Part shown: piece by piece, positions 6,868 to 14,413 of the stretch | Position numbering within the stretch: position 1 is the first letter of the stretch | Layout: each line of letters starts with the position of its first letter | Assembly: GCA_020433785.1 (NCBI GenBank) | Contig: JAGRCC010000144.1 | Location: 1 to 22,050, forward strand | Direction of reading: 5' to 3' | DNA length: 22,050 bases | Source: Anaerolineae bacterium | GTDB taxonomy: Bacteria; Chloroflexota; Anaerolineae; 4572-78; J111 | Position numbers and translations under genes: made by a program | The notes under the pieces: model-generated | What the model was told of the DNA's origin: nothing | Seen by the model: only the letters and a program-made list of their open reading frames with translations | The model's database searches: none

Positions 6868-7104
6868 GAAGAAGAAGTCCTTTCTGAAATGGTATGGAGT
6901 TGATGAAAAGGATAATCTGGATATGGGTTAAGTTTGTAACAAAGGTTTTATACTCCGGGGAAGCCAGTCCTTCTTGGAGAGCAGCCAGTATAGCCGCCAA
7001 ATTGTTGGTAATTGTCTAACTATTCTACCATATCACTTTAGAAATCGTACAGTTCAGAAATTGAATGTTGATAGTGGCGAGGTTCAACGACCAACGGCCC
7101 TATC

Positions 7105-8142
7105 TCACGGCAGGGGATGCCAGAGCAGCGACAGGCCGATGGCCATCGCCGTCAGTAGCGCGCCGATAACTGTAAACGCCACACTGATTTCCCTAAGTTC
7201 GCGTTTGGTAATTAAGTAGGTCGGTAGTTCTTGGAAAATATCTTGCAACTCGCCGGCGCTTTCAGCCGAGAAATAGCTTCCCCCGGTCATATCCGCAATT
7301 TCCTTCAGCGTCTCTTCATCGATTCCCCGCCGGAATCCACCACCACCGCCAAACCCACCGCCAAATGAGGGGCCGCCGCCAAATGAACTGCAATCCATGA
7401 TCGAGCCGGAAGCTGTGCCAAAGCCGATGGGGTAAACGCGGATACCCCGATCAACGGCCTGCTGAGCCGCTTCCAACGGCAGCGGACCTTGATTGCTGGC
7501 CCCGTCGGTGAGCAGTACAATAATGTCAGACATGTAGACGCCGCTCGGCACCGGCGTTAGCTCGATTTCCGCGCTTAGCCCGGTCGACGGGACAACGTTG
7601 GGATTAATTTCGGCAATGGCGTCCAGCGACGTCAAAATGGCGCTGCCGATCGCCGTCCAACGGGCAGTGGTCAAACTTTCGATGGCGTTGTACAGCACTT
7701 CTTGATCAGTGGTTGGCGGCGTAATTAACTCCGCAAATCCGGCAAAGGCGACAATGCCGATTTGGGTGTTCGGGGACTGTCCTTGAATAAATGACAAAGC
7801 CGCATCCTGAGCTGCCTCCAGCCGATTGGGGGGAATATCGGTCGAACACATACTCCGCGAGACATCCAGCGCCAGAATAATATTCGCTCGTCCGGCCGGG
7901 ACGCTGACACTGGCCATCGGCCGGGCCAGTGCCACAATCAACGCGACCAAAGCCAGCAAAAAGAGCGCAAACGGCAAATGGCGCCGCCAGGACGATGAGC
8001 GCGGCAGCGCTTCTCGAACCAAGGCCAAGCTGGAGTAGCGCACGGCAAAGCGACGCCGTCGCCGCAGAATCCAAATATAGCTGGCGATGATCAGCGGAAT
8101 CAATCCGAGCAGCAATAGGAATCCGGGCCAAAGTAAATTCAT
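7105..8142 (-). CDS. Membrane VWA-domain protein, BatB/BatA-like
   Basis: The 345-aa protein has two N-terminal membrane segments (about 5-26 and 56-74), an extracytoplasmic VWA domain and a C-terminal membrane segment (about 316-340): the Bat (Bacteroides aerotolerance) layout. The MIDAS motif is DVSRS (93-97), with the distal Asp in VLLTDGASNQG. The VWA domain carries an unusual loop of Gly and Phe repeats (FGGGPSFGGGFGGGGGF, about residues 257-273), preceded by DCSS. The ATG at 8142 is chosen because GGGAG lies 6 nt upstream and the membrane helix starts at once; an in-frame upstream ATG (8208) would overlap the previous gene. It is the last gene of the MoxR-DUF58-VWA-VWA operon, 22 nt after its paralogue. 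In such operons the VWA proteins are thought to act with the MoxR AAA+ ATPase in envelope maturation or stress. The precise role here is unknown. Confidence 0.9.
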   Translation of the reverse strand: MNLLWPGFLLLLGLIPLIIASYIWILRRRRRFAVRYSSLALVREALPRSSSWRRHLPFALFLLALVALIVALARPMASVSVPAGRANIILALDVSRSMCSTDIPPNRLEAAQDAALSFIQGQSPNTQIGIVAFAGFAELITPPTTDQEVLYNAIESLTTARWTAIGSAILTSLDAIAEINPNVVPSTGLSAEIELTPVPSGVYMSDIIVLLTDGASNQGPLPLEAAQQAVDRGIRVYPIGFGTASGSIMDCSSFGGGPSFGGGFGGGGGFRRGIDEETLKEIADMTGGSYFSAESAGELQDIFQELPTYLITKRELREISVAFTVIGALLTAMAIGLSLLWHPLP

Positions 8143-8164
8143 ATCGATCTCCCAGCCCTCCTGA

Positions 8165-9169
8165 CTACGGCACTCGACCGAACCACAGCAGCGCAAATGC
8201 CCCGCCAATCAGCAGAACCAGCATACTGGCCCCCGCAAAAACAGAGGTTACTTCCATCTTTTCCGGTTTAATCACCAACTGGGGATCGAGGTTTTCATAA
8301 ATCGCTTGCAGATCCTCCTCATTTTCGGCGTTGTAGTAGGTTCCATCCGTGATCTTAGCGATTTGTTGGAGCAGGGTCTCATTAAGCTGGGTGAACACGC
8401 TGAACCCTTCGACCTCCAGCGTTGTGCCGGCCGCGCTGCCGATGCCGATGGTGTGGATACGCACCCCTCGATCGGCGGCGGCTTGGGCGGCTTCGAGCGG
8501 ATCAGGTTCGTCCAGATTCTCGCCGTCGGTGAGCAGGACGATAACTGCCGGGGTGAAGGTGCCTGGCGGCAGGGGGGTTGGGGTAGCGGCGGCCTCCGTC
8601 GTCGCCTCGGGGTCAAACGGCAGGGCTTGTTCGGCATCCGCCGCAATCGTATTGAGCGACGCGAAAATACCCTGACCTAGCGAGGTTCCCCGCTCCGGAG
8701 CCAGCCGTTCGATAGTAGTCAGGATAGCATCTTGGTCGTTGGTGGGGGTTTGGACCATGAAGCCGCCATCGCTAAATGCGACCACTCCGATCTGGACCGT
8801 GAGCGGTTGGTGTTCGATAAACGCTCGCGCAGCCGTTTTAGCCGCCTCCATACGGTTGGGCTTCAAATCATCGGCGGCCATGCTGCCGGATACATCAAAG
8901 GCCAGGATGACCGTCCCTTCGATGCGGGGCAGGCTGACCACGGTCTCCGGGCGGGCTACCGCCAGCAGCAGCAGCGTCAAGCCGCTTAAAAACAGCGCCG
9001 GCGGCAGGTGCCGCCGCCAGCCGAGCGCCTGCCCGGCCGCTTGCATTAGCCCAAAACCGCCGTAACGAGCCGCCATCTGTTGCCGCCGCCGTTGCAGGCG
9101 GAGATACAGGACCACGAAAAGCGGTATCAATAACAGCGATATGAGCATTGTCGGCCAAATGAACGACAT
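8165..9169 (-). CDS. Membrane VWA-domain protein, BatA-like
   Basis: This 334-aa paralogue of the downstream gene has the same layout: membrane segments at about 3-22, 57-75 and 308-331 flanking a VWA domain. The MIDAS motif is complete: DVSGS (92-96), a Thr in the PTND region, and the distal Asp in VLLTDGENLDE. An acidic/Thr-Pro-rich loop (ATTEAAATPTPLPPGT, around 190) occupies a surface position where the sister protein has a different insert. WRRHLP followed by a hydrophobic helix is shared by the two genes and typical of Bat proteins. The ATG at 9169 is 3 nt beyond the stop of the DUF58 gene, so translation is likely coupled. Membrane-anchored metal-dependent adhesion or scaffold function is family knowledge; partners other than the operon genes are unknown. 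Confidence 0.92.
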   Translation of the reverse strand: MSFIWPTMLISLLLIPLFVVLYLRLQRRRQQMAARYGGFGLMQAAGQALGWRRHLPPALFLSGLTLLLLAVARPETVVSLPRIEGTVILAFDVSGSMAADDLKPNRMEAAKTAARAFIEHQPLTVQIGVVAFSDGGFMVQTPTNDQDAILTTIERLAPERGTSLGQGIFASLNTIAADAEQALPFDPEATTEAAATPTPLPPGTFTPAVIVLLTDGENLDEPDPLEAAQAAADRGVRIHTIGIGSAAGTTLEVEGFSVFTQLNETLLQQIAKITDGTYYNAENEEDLQAIYENLDPQLVIKPEKMEVTSVFAGASMLVLLIGGAFALLWFGRVP

Positions 9170-9172
9170 GAA

Positions 9173-10081
9173 TTACTTATTCCTGCGCCGCTGCCGCATT
9201 GTGGCAAAGCGGACGATGGCGCGCACTAAATTCTCCTCAGTTGAAAGCGACAAGGCATCGACTCCGGCCCGTTTGAAGGTCTCGGTTAATGCGGTTTCGC
9301 GTCGTTGGGCGGCTTCTTGGAATCGCTGGCGAAACCGCCGGTCGCGGGTATCGACATAAAGCTGCTCGCCGGTTTCGGCATCTTCGATGATAATCGGGCC
9401 GACATCCGGCAGTTCCACTTCACGCGGATCCCACAGGCGAATAGCCAGGACATCGTGCCGCCGGCTGAGTAAATTTAGGGGCCGCTCCCAGCCCGGCGCG
9501 CTGATAAAATCTGAGACGACGAAAATTAACGAGCGTTTTTTAACCGTGTGCAGCCCGCCGTGCAGCAGCGAACTAAGATCGGTGACCGGGGTTTGGGCCA
9601 AATGGGGCTGCTTGAGCAGATCATTGATGATGCGCAGCACCTGCATACGCCCGCCGCGTGGCGGAATGGTGCGCTCGATGCGGCGGCCGTAGAAAATCGC
9701 GCCGACGCGGTTGCCGTGGCGGGTGAGCAGCCGGGCCAGAATGGTGACGAAATCGATCAGCACCGTTCGCTTCAAATTTTGGGAAGACACGGTGCCAAAG
9801 TCCATCGAGGGACTCAGATCAAGGAGAAACCAGGCGGTGATTTCGCGATCTTCGGCATACTGGCGCACATAGGGACTATCCATGCGGGCGGTGACATTCC
9901 AATCGATGTAGCGAATATCATCGCCGGGTTGGTATTCGCGTAGATCGGCAAAATCGACACCGTAGCCGTAAAACAGGCTGCGATAATCCCCTTGCAGCAG
10001 CCCATCCAACCGGCGAATGACTTCCCAATCAAGCCGGAGCAGAATGCGCTCAGGTGTTGAAGCGGGTGTTCCCGTGCTCAT
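9173..10081 (-). CDS. DUF58 domain-containing protein (MoxR-associated)
   Basis: A 302-aa cytoplasmic protein of the DUF58 family, the usual partner of MoxR ATPases. The signature GVDFADLREYQPGDDIRYID and the following W..TARMDSPYVRQY are intact at residues 41-75. A degenerate VWA-like core follows (WFLLDLSPSMDFG, about 84-96; FVVSDF). The start was moved to ATG 10081, because GGAGGTG lies 7 nt upstream. The longer frame to 10114 begins in unrelated residues inside moxR. From 10081 the gene overlaps the moxR 3' end by 32 nt, which suggests translational coupling. The BatA-like gene begins 3 nt after its stop. The biochemical role of DUF58 is not established; it is presumed to bridge MoxR and the VWA proteins. 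Confidence 0.93.
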   Translation of the reverse strand: MSTGTPASTPERILLRLDWEVIRRLDGLLQGDYRSLFYGYGVDFADLREYQPGDDIRYIDWNVTARMDSPYVRQYAEDREITAWFLLDLSPSMDFGTVSSQNLKRTVLIDFVTILARLLTRHGNRVGAIFYGRRIERTIPPRGGRMQVLRIINDLLKQPHLAQTPVTDLSSLLHGGLHTVKKRSLIFVVSDFISAPGWERPLNLLSRRHDVLAIRLWDPREVELPDVGPIIIEDAETGEQLYVDTRDRRFRQRFQEAAQRRETALTETFKRAGVDALSLSTEENLVRAIVRFATMRQRRRNK

Positions 10082-11060
10082 GTAGTGGCACCTCCGGCAT
10101 CGAAATCCGGTCAAGAATTCTATTCAACACCTCATCGCTGCTGACATTGTCCGAAAGCGCTTCGTACGACAGCACCAGGCGATGGCGCATCACATCGAGC
10201 GCGATGTCTCGCACGTCCGGCGGCAGCGCGTAGGGCCGTCCCCGCAAAAAGGCCAGTGCCCGTGCCGCCAGGATAAGATTGATCGACGCCCGGGGGCTGG
10301 CCCCGAACATAATATAAGCCCCCACATCTTTCAGGCCGACGTCCTGCGGCTGCCGGGTGGCGGTGACCATCCGGACCGCGTATTCGATCAGGGCCGGATC
10401 GACGTAGACTTTGGCGGCCTGCTGCTGCAATTCCAGCAGTTGGTCCGTGGATAGCACCCGCTGCACAGTTTGAAGCAGGCCGGTCATGCGCTCGACAATC
10501 ACAAATTCTTCCGTCGTACTGGGGTAGCCGACCAGCACTTTGAGCATAAAGCGGTCGACCTGAGCTTCCGGTAAGGCATAGGTGCCTTCAGCCTCGATGG
10601 GGTTCTGAGTAGCCAATACCAGGAACGGATTAGGCACTTGATAGGTATCGACGCCGATGGTGACCTGCCGTTCCTGCATCACTTCGAGCAGCGCGCTCTG
10701 CACTTTGGCCGGGGCGCGGTTGATCTCATCGGCCAGCAGCAGGTTGGTGAACACCGGGCCGAGTGAGGTGTTGAATTCGCCCGTTTTTTGGTTATAGATG
10801 CGCGTCCCAACCAGATCGGCCGGCACCAGATCGGGCGTAAATTGGATGCGTTTGAACTCGCCGCCGATGGCTTCGGCCAGGGTTTTGATAGCCATTGTCT
10901 TGGCCAGGCCCGGCACCCCCTCAACCAGGATATGCCCACGAGCCAGCAGCGCCACCACCAACCGTTCCAGGAGATTGTCCTGCCCGACAATGATCTTTTT
11001 GACCTCGTATAGAACCCGCTCCATAGGTCGCTTATCTTCGGGTTTTTTGAATTGTTCCAT
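10050..11060 (-). CDS. MoxR family AAA+ ATPase
   Basis: The 336-aa AAA+ chaperone-like ATPase (AAA_3 plus lid domain) is cytoplasmic. Walker A is GVPGLAKT (48-55), Walker B LLLADEINRAP (107-117), sensor 1 LATQNPIEAEGTY (149-161), the arginine-finger region LPEAQVDRF (163-171), and the sensor 2 region FGASPRAS. All key residues are present, so it should hydrolyse ATP. MoxR proteins are thought to insert cofactors or remodel VWA-containing partners, and here DUF58 and two VWA genes follow directly. The ATG at 11060 has AAAGGAG 5 nt upstream, a near-perfect SD. It begins just after a GGTT-rich repeat that separates it from the protease gene upstream, so it may or may not share that gene's transcript. 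Confidence 0.96.
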   Translation of the reverse strand: MEQFKKPEDKRPMERVLYEVKKIIVGQDNLLERLVVALLARGHILVEGVPGLAKTMAIKTLAEAIGGEFKRIQFTPDLVPADLVGTRIYNQKTGEFNTSLGPVFTNLLLADEINRAPAKVQSALLEVMQERQVTIGVDTYQVPNPFLVLATQNPIEAEGTYALPEAQVDRFMLKVLVGYPSTTEEFVIVERMTGLLQTVQRVLSTDQLLELQQQAAKVYVDPALIEYAVRMVTATRQPQDVGLKDVGAYIMFGASPRASINLILAARALAFLRGRPYALPPDVRDIALDVMRHRLVLSYEALSDNVSSDEVLNRILDRISMPEVPLHEHGNTRFNT

Positions 11061-11070
11061 TGACTCTCCT

Positions 11071-11205
11071 TTGGATAGTTGGCTAGTTAGATGGTTGGCT
11101 AGATGGCTAGTTGGATGGTTGGATGGTTAATTGGGGTCTTCTGGTAGGATAGTTGGTCGGTCATAAACCAACCAACCAACCAACTAACTAACTATCCAAC
11201 CAACC
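11071..11205. repeat. GGTT/AACC-type low-complexity inverted repeat, copy 1
   Basis: The left part (11071-11160) is built of degenerate TTGGATGG/TTGGCTAG tetrads. The right part (11165-11205) is the complementary ACCAACCAACCAACTAAC type. Left GGATAGTTGGT (11148-11158) can pair with the right arm ending ACTATCC (11191-11197). It fills the whole gap between the protease stop and the moxR SD. A second copy of the same kind lies at 17253-17370. Confidence 0.75.
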
Positions 11206-11206
11206 C

Positions 11207-12046
11207 TTAATACGGCGGCGCGCCGGCAGCCCGACCGGCCAAGGTAATGGGTACGGCAAAACCGATGCCGATAAAAACATCCTCTTCGGTGGGATTAGCC
11301 AGCGCCGTGACGATGCCGATGACGTGACCTTGCCGATTGAGCAAGGGACCGCCGGAGTTGCCGGGATTGACGGCGGCATCGATTTGGATTAAATCGTGCA
11401 AGCGTTGTTCTCCATCCGGTGGTTTGAAAGAGCGGTCGAAGCCGGAGATGACGCCCGCACTCATCGAACCATACAAGCCCAGGGGATGGCCAACGACAAA
11501 GGCTTCGTCGCCGATGTGCATAGCATTGGGGTTGCCCAATGTGGCCGGCACGACAAGTTCCGGTAGTTGACTGGCCGATAAGACAGCGATGTCGTTTTCC
11601 GGCTGTTCGATAGCGACTTGAGCGACGGACTCGGTCCCATCGGCAAAGGTGACTTGAATCTCAGTCGCGTCGTCAACCACATGCAAACTGGTCAGAATGT
11701 GGCCGCGATCATCGATAACCACACCGCTGCCCAACCCCGGTCTCGTCTCCCCCTCTTCGTCCAGGGCTTCTACTTGAATTAAAACGAGAGAGGGGAGAAT
11801 AATCTGGTAGACGCTGGCCGAATAAGCCGGCGGCGGCGTGGCCGAGGCAAACGCTTGGGCAATCGAGTCATCGACATCGTGGGTGGTGAGCGGCGCCGGC
11901 GGGGGGAAAATGACACTATAAAGTAAAATCGCTCCAAACGCCGCCAGTAGACCCGCCGCAAATAAGCCGGCACTCCGCAGGTGCGGGCGAACGCGCTGCA
12001 AGCCTTGCCGCCATTGGCCTAATTGTGAGGCAGATAATTCGCTCAT
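11207..12046 (-). CDS. Membrane-anchored trypsin-like serine protease (HtrA/DegP type) lacking PDZ
   Basis: The 279-aa S1C protease has a short cytoplasmic N-terminus, one membrane anchor (about 26-47) and an extracytoplasmic protease domain. The catalytic triad is complete: His122 (TSLHVVDD), Asp152 (ENDIAVL) and Ser231 (NPGNSGGPL). The oxyanion region GHPLG and the IGIGFAVP strand are present. HtrA proteins normally continue into a helix and one or two PDZ domains. Here the sequence stops 13 residues after FAVPI, with a non-conserved tail LAGRAAGAPPY, and the stop codon abuts the GGTT-rich repeat. So it is either a natural PDZ-less form or a C-terminal truncation. The ATG at 12046 has only a weak SD. 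The MoxR operon follows 146 nt downstream on the same strand. Confidence 0.9.
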   Translation of the reverse strand: MSELSASQLGQWRQGLQRVRPHLRSAGLFAAGLLAAFGAILLYSVIFPPPAPLTTHDVDDSIAQAFASATPPPAYSASVYQIILPSLVLIQVEALDEEGETRPGLGSGVVIDDRGHILTSLHVVDDATEIQVTFADGTESVAQVAIEQPENDIAVLSASQLPELVVPATLGNPNAMHIGDEAFVVGHPLGLYGSMSAGVISGFDRSFKPPDGEQRLHDLIQIDAAVNPGNSGGPLLNRQGHVIGIVTALANPTEEDVFIGIGFAVPITLAGRAAGAPPY

Positions 12047-12198
12047 TTTTACTCAGAGGCACTGATTTTCAAACTGACGGTTGAGACAACTTTAACATGC
12101 TTTTCTGAGACAAAGCTGAGACAAAGCTGAGAAAACACGTAGAAACAGGGTGTAACCCGGAAAGCGGGCGGGTAATGGCTCGGTTGTAAAAGCTGATC

Positions 12199-13395
12199 TC
12201 ACGCTGAGGATGATTGCAGCAAATCGATCACGGTCCCCAGCACAATCCGGGCACAGGTCATCAAATCGTCAACTTCGACGAATTCGTTGGGTTGGTGACA
12301 AACGCGGTAATCGCCGGCACCAAAATTGACGGTCGGGATACCGGCATCATAGATGAAGTTGCGAACATCGCTGCCGTAGGGCGGTCCCCAAATTTCCGGC
12401 TCGCGGCTACCGATGGTTTTAATATTATGCTTTAAGGCGTCGATTAGCGGCGAATCGAGCGGCGTTTCAACTGGTTCGTTCCACTCGATGAAGGCCAGGT
12501 GGGTCTCGATGTCGGGGTGGCTGTGCGGCGCCAAAATTTCTTGCAGTTCAGCGGCAACCTGCTCAGGCGTTTCACCCGGCAGCATGCGCCGGTCGATGAT
12601 GAATTCGCAGCGGCCCACCGTGCTATTATGGGCTTCGCCGGCCTGAACGTCGGTGATGCGGCAGCTTGGGCTGGGTGATAGGGGATGGGTTTGGGTCGAG
12701 ATGCGCCGGTGGTACTGGGTCAAGGCGGCGGCTATCGTGGCAAAGTGGGCCATCACATCCGGCGCGTCGGGGGCAGCCAGCCCGCAGTGGACGGCGGGGC
12801 CGGTCAACGTGATTTTGTACCAGCCCACGCCCCGGCTGGCCGGACCAATCCGGAGATCGGTCGGCTCCAGGACGATAGCGTAGTCGCCGGTATAACCTTT
12901 TTGAAGCAGGGTGCGCGTGCCCGGTTCGTCCATCTCCTCACCCATAACGGCTTGAAACATGAGGGTGCCTGGAACGGTAATATTCGCTTCCCGTAGGGTT
13001 TTCATAATCGCCATGTTGATCGCCAGGGAACCTTTCATATCGCAAGCGCCCCGTCCGTACAACCGGCTGCCTTGTCGCGTAACCTGAAAAGGCGGGAAGC
13101 GCCAATCCTCCCGCCGCCCTTCGCCGACGGTATCCATGTGCGCGTTGATGATCACCGTTGGCCCGCCGCCGGAGCCGCGCTGCCAGGCCACCACCTGAGG
13201 TCGATTCGGATCGGGATCGAGCACCTGTTCCACCTCGACGCCCCACTGTTGCAAGTTGTCGACGATAAAGTCAGCACAGGTTTTTTCCTGGCCCGGTGGG
13301 TTCGGCGTGGGAATAGCGACCAACCGGCTGGTCAATTCCACAATAAGGTCTTCGGGTAGAGATTGAACCAGGGTTTGTTTGGTTACGGACACCAT
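12199..13395 (-). CDS. M20 family metallopeptidase (ArgE/DapE-like)
   Basis: A 398-aa cytoplasmic di-zinc hydrolase of the M20 family. Metal and catalytic motifs are in order: HMDTV (His86, Asp88), RGACDMKG (bridging Asp119), GEEMDE (catalytic Glu153, ligand Glu154), LEPT (Glu177) and the late VCHQPNEF (His367). The lid/dimerisation domain spans about 188-300. The family includes acetylornithine deacetylase, succinyl-diaminopimelate desuccinylase and di/tripeptidases; I cannot tell the substrate. ATG 13395 has AAGGAG only 3 nt upstream. The next codon is GTG at a better 6-nt spacing, so the true start may be one residue later. A DDAH-like gene ends 60 nt upstream, with a nested palindrome between, so the two may be co-transcribed. 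Confidence 0.92.
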   Translation of the reverse strand: MVSVTKQTLVQSLPEDLIVELTSRLVAIPTPNPPGQEKTCADFIVDNLQQWGVEVEQVLDPDPNRPQVVAWQRGSGGGPTVIINAHMDTVGEGRREDWRFPPFQVTRQGSRLYGRGACDMKGSLAINMAIMKTLREANITVPGTLMFQAVMGEEMDEPGTRTLLQKGYTGDYAIVLEPTDLRIGPASRGVGWYKITLTGPAVHCGLAAPDAPDVMAHFATIAAALTQYHRRISTQTHPLSPSPSCRITDVQAGEAHNSTVGRCEFIIDRRMLPGETPEQVAAELQEILAPHSHPDIETHLAFIEWNEPVETPLDSPLIDALKHNIKTIGSREPEIWGPPYGSDVRNFIYDAGIPTVNFGAGDYRVCHQPNEFVEVDDLMTCARIVLGTVIDLLQSSSA

Positions 13396-13409
13396 TTACT
13401 CCTTATTTA

Positions 13410-13454
13410 GCCACCAAGTGACAGTCACTTCAAAAGTGACTGTCACTTGGTGGC
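13410..13454. repeat. Perfect 21-bp inverted repeat made of two palindromes
   Basis: Arms 13410-13430 and 13434-13454 are exact reverse complements separated by CAA. Each arm also contains its own palindrome: AAGTGACAGTCACTT (13416-13430) and AAGTGACTGTCACTT (13434-13448). It begins 1 nt after the DDAH-like stop and ends just before the SD of the M20 gene. There is no U-tract on either side. It may be a pair of operator sites, an RNA-stabilising hairpin or a REP-like element. Confidence 0.85.
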
Positions 13455-13455
13455 G

Positions 13456-14220
13456 TTAGCTGTTGAAGATTAAACTCATACAGGTCAGCCCGGCCTCTGC
13501 TTTTAAGAATTCAGAGATATCGACGACTTCAAGCTGAAAACCCCGCTGCTCGACAAGCATCTGGGTTTGGGTGAAACCGGCGTGTATACAGATCGTCTGG
13601 TCAATGCGCAAGATATTGGCCGCGAACGGTTCGGCCTCCGAGACGGGAATTTGCTCAAAGCCGGCAAAAGGGGCGGGATCGATCCAATTGGGGTTGAGCA
13701 AAATCGTCCGGTCGTCCAGGGCGGTGCAGCCGGTTTTGAGATGTAAACAGCCGGTGACACCGACGCCGATGACCTCATAGCCATACGGCGCCACAATCTC
13801 GGCCAGAGCCTTCACCCCGGCGGCATTGGTTCGCGTCGATAGCCCTACATACAACGTTTGGCCGATGCGCAGGATGTCCCCGCCTTCAACTTGGGCCGGT
13901 AGGCAGAGACGAGTGATCGGCCTATAGCGGGCCAGTTCGGTTTCGATGGCGCCCGTTTCGGGCCGGCGCGAGGCCGCGCCCATCGAAGTGATTATGGCGA
14001 TTTCATCTAATACCAGGGCCGTATCTTCGATAAAGACGCTGTCAGGTAAATCGAAGTTTTTGTCCAGCGTGATAACTTCGGCTCCGCATTCCCGCAGCAG
14101 GTTGCAGTAAGCGGTGTGCTGGCGGTTGGCTTGGTCGATATCGATGGTTTGGGCCGCTAGAAAGGTGAGTTCGCACTGACTCAAGGCGGGAGAAGGTCGA
14201 TGGGTTAGGGCTGTGAGCAT
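13456..14220 (-). CDS. Dimethylarginine dimethylaminohydrolase (DDAH)-like amidinotransferase-fold hydrolase
   Basis: The 254-aa protein matches the size and motif order of bacterial DDAH, which converts methylated arginine to citrulline and a methylamine. Motifs are FIEDTA (62-67), VEGGD (Glu112), GCLHLKTGCTALDD (catalytic His160) and the C-terminal AGLTCMSL (nucleophile Cys247). The wider family also includes arginine and agmatine deiminases, which are longer or differ in the C-terminal loop, so DDAH is the best call but the substrate is inferred. Start: ATG 14220 with AGGT 8 nt upstream gives 254 aa. An in-frame TTG at 14238 has no SD. Its partner downstream is an M20 peptidase, consistent with arginine or peptide catabolism. 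The gene stops 1 nt before the 21-bp inverted repeat. Confidence 0.88.
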   Translation of the reverse strand: MLTALTHRPSPALSQCELTFLAAQTIDIDQANRQHTAYCNLLRECGAEVITLDKNFDLPDSVFIEDTALVLDEIAIITSMGAASRRPETGAIETELARYRPITRLCLPAQVEGGDILRIGQTLYVGLSTRTNAAGVKALAEIVAPYGYEVIGVGVTGCLHLKTGCTALDDRTILLNPNWIDPAPFAGFEQIPVSEAEPFAANILRIDQTICIHAGFTQTQMLVEQRGFQLEVVDISEFLKAEAGLTCMSLIFNS

Positions 14221-14413
14221 AAAATATGACCTGGCCAATCTTTTGAACAGAACTTACGTAAATGTCCGATTTTGTAGCGTGAATGGCCAATTTGCGTTAC
14301 AAGTTCTGCCCTAATTTTGGAACCAGTCAGCAAATTGTTCTACGCTCTGCGTAATAAGTCCTGTTGAAAATAATTCAAGGGGTAGAAGCTGCTTCAGGTA
14401 GCCCCATGAAGTA

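Noticed and set aside
12105..12131. Tandem ACAAAGCTGAG repeat downstream of the M20 gene as a regulatory element
   Set aside because: Only two short copies in a spacer, with no pairing partner and no positional logic.
14249..14310. CAGAACTT/AAGTTCTG inverted repeat upstream of the DDAH-like gene as an operator
   Set aside because: Eight-base arms about 45 nt apart are not convincing, and no promoter could be placed relative to them.
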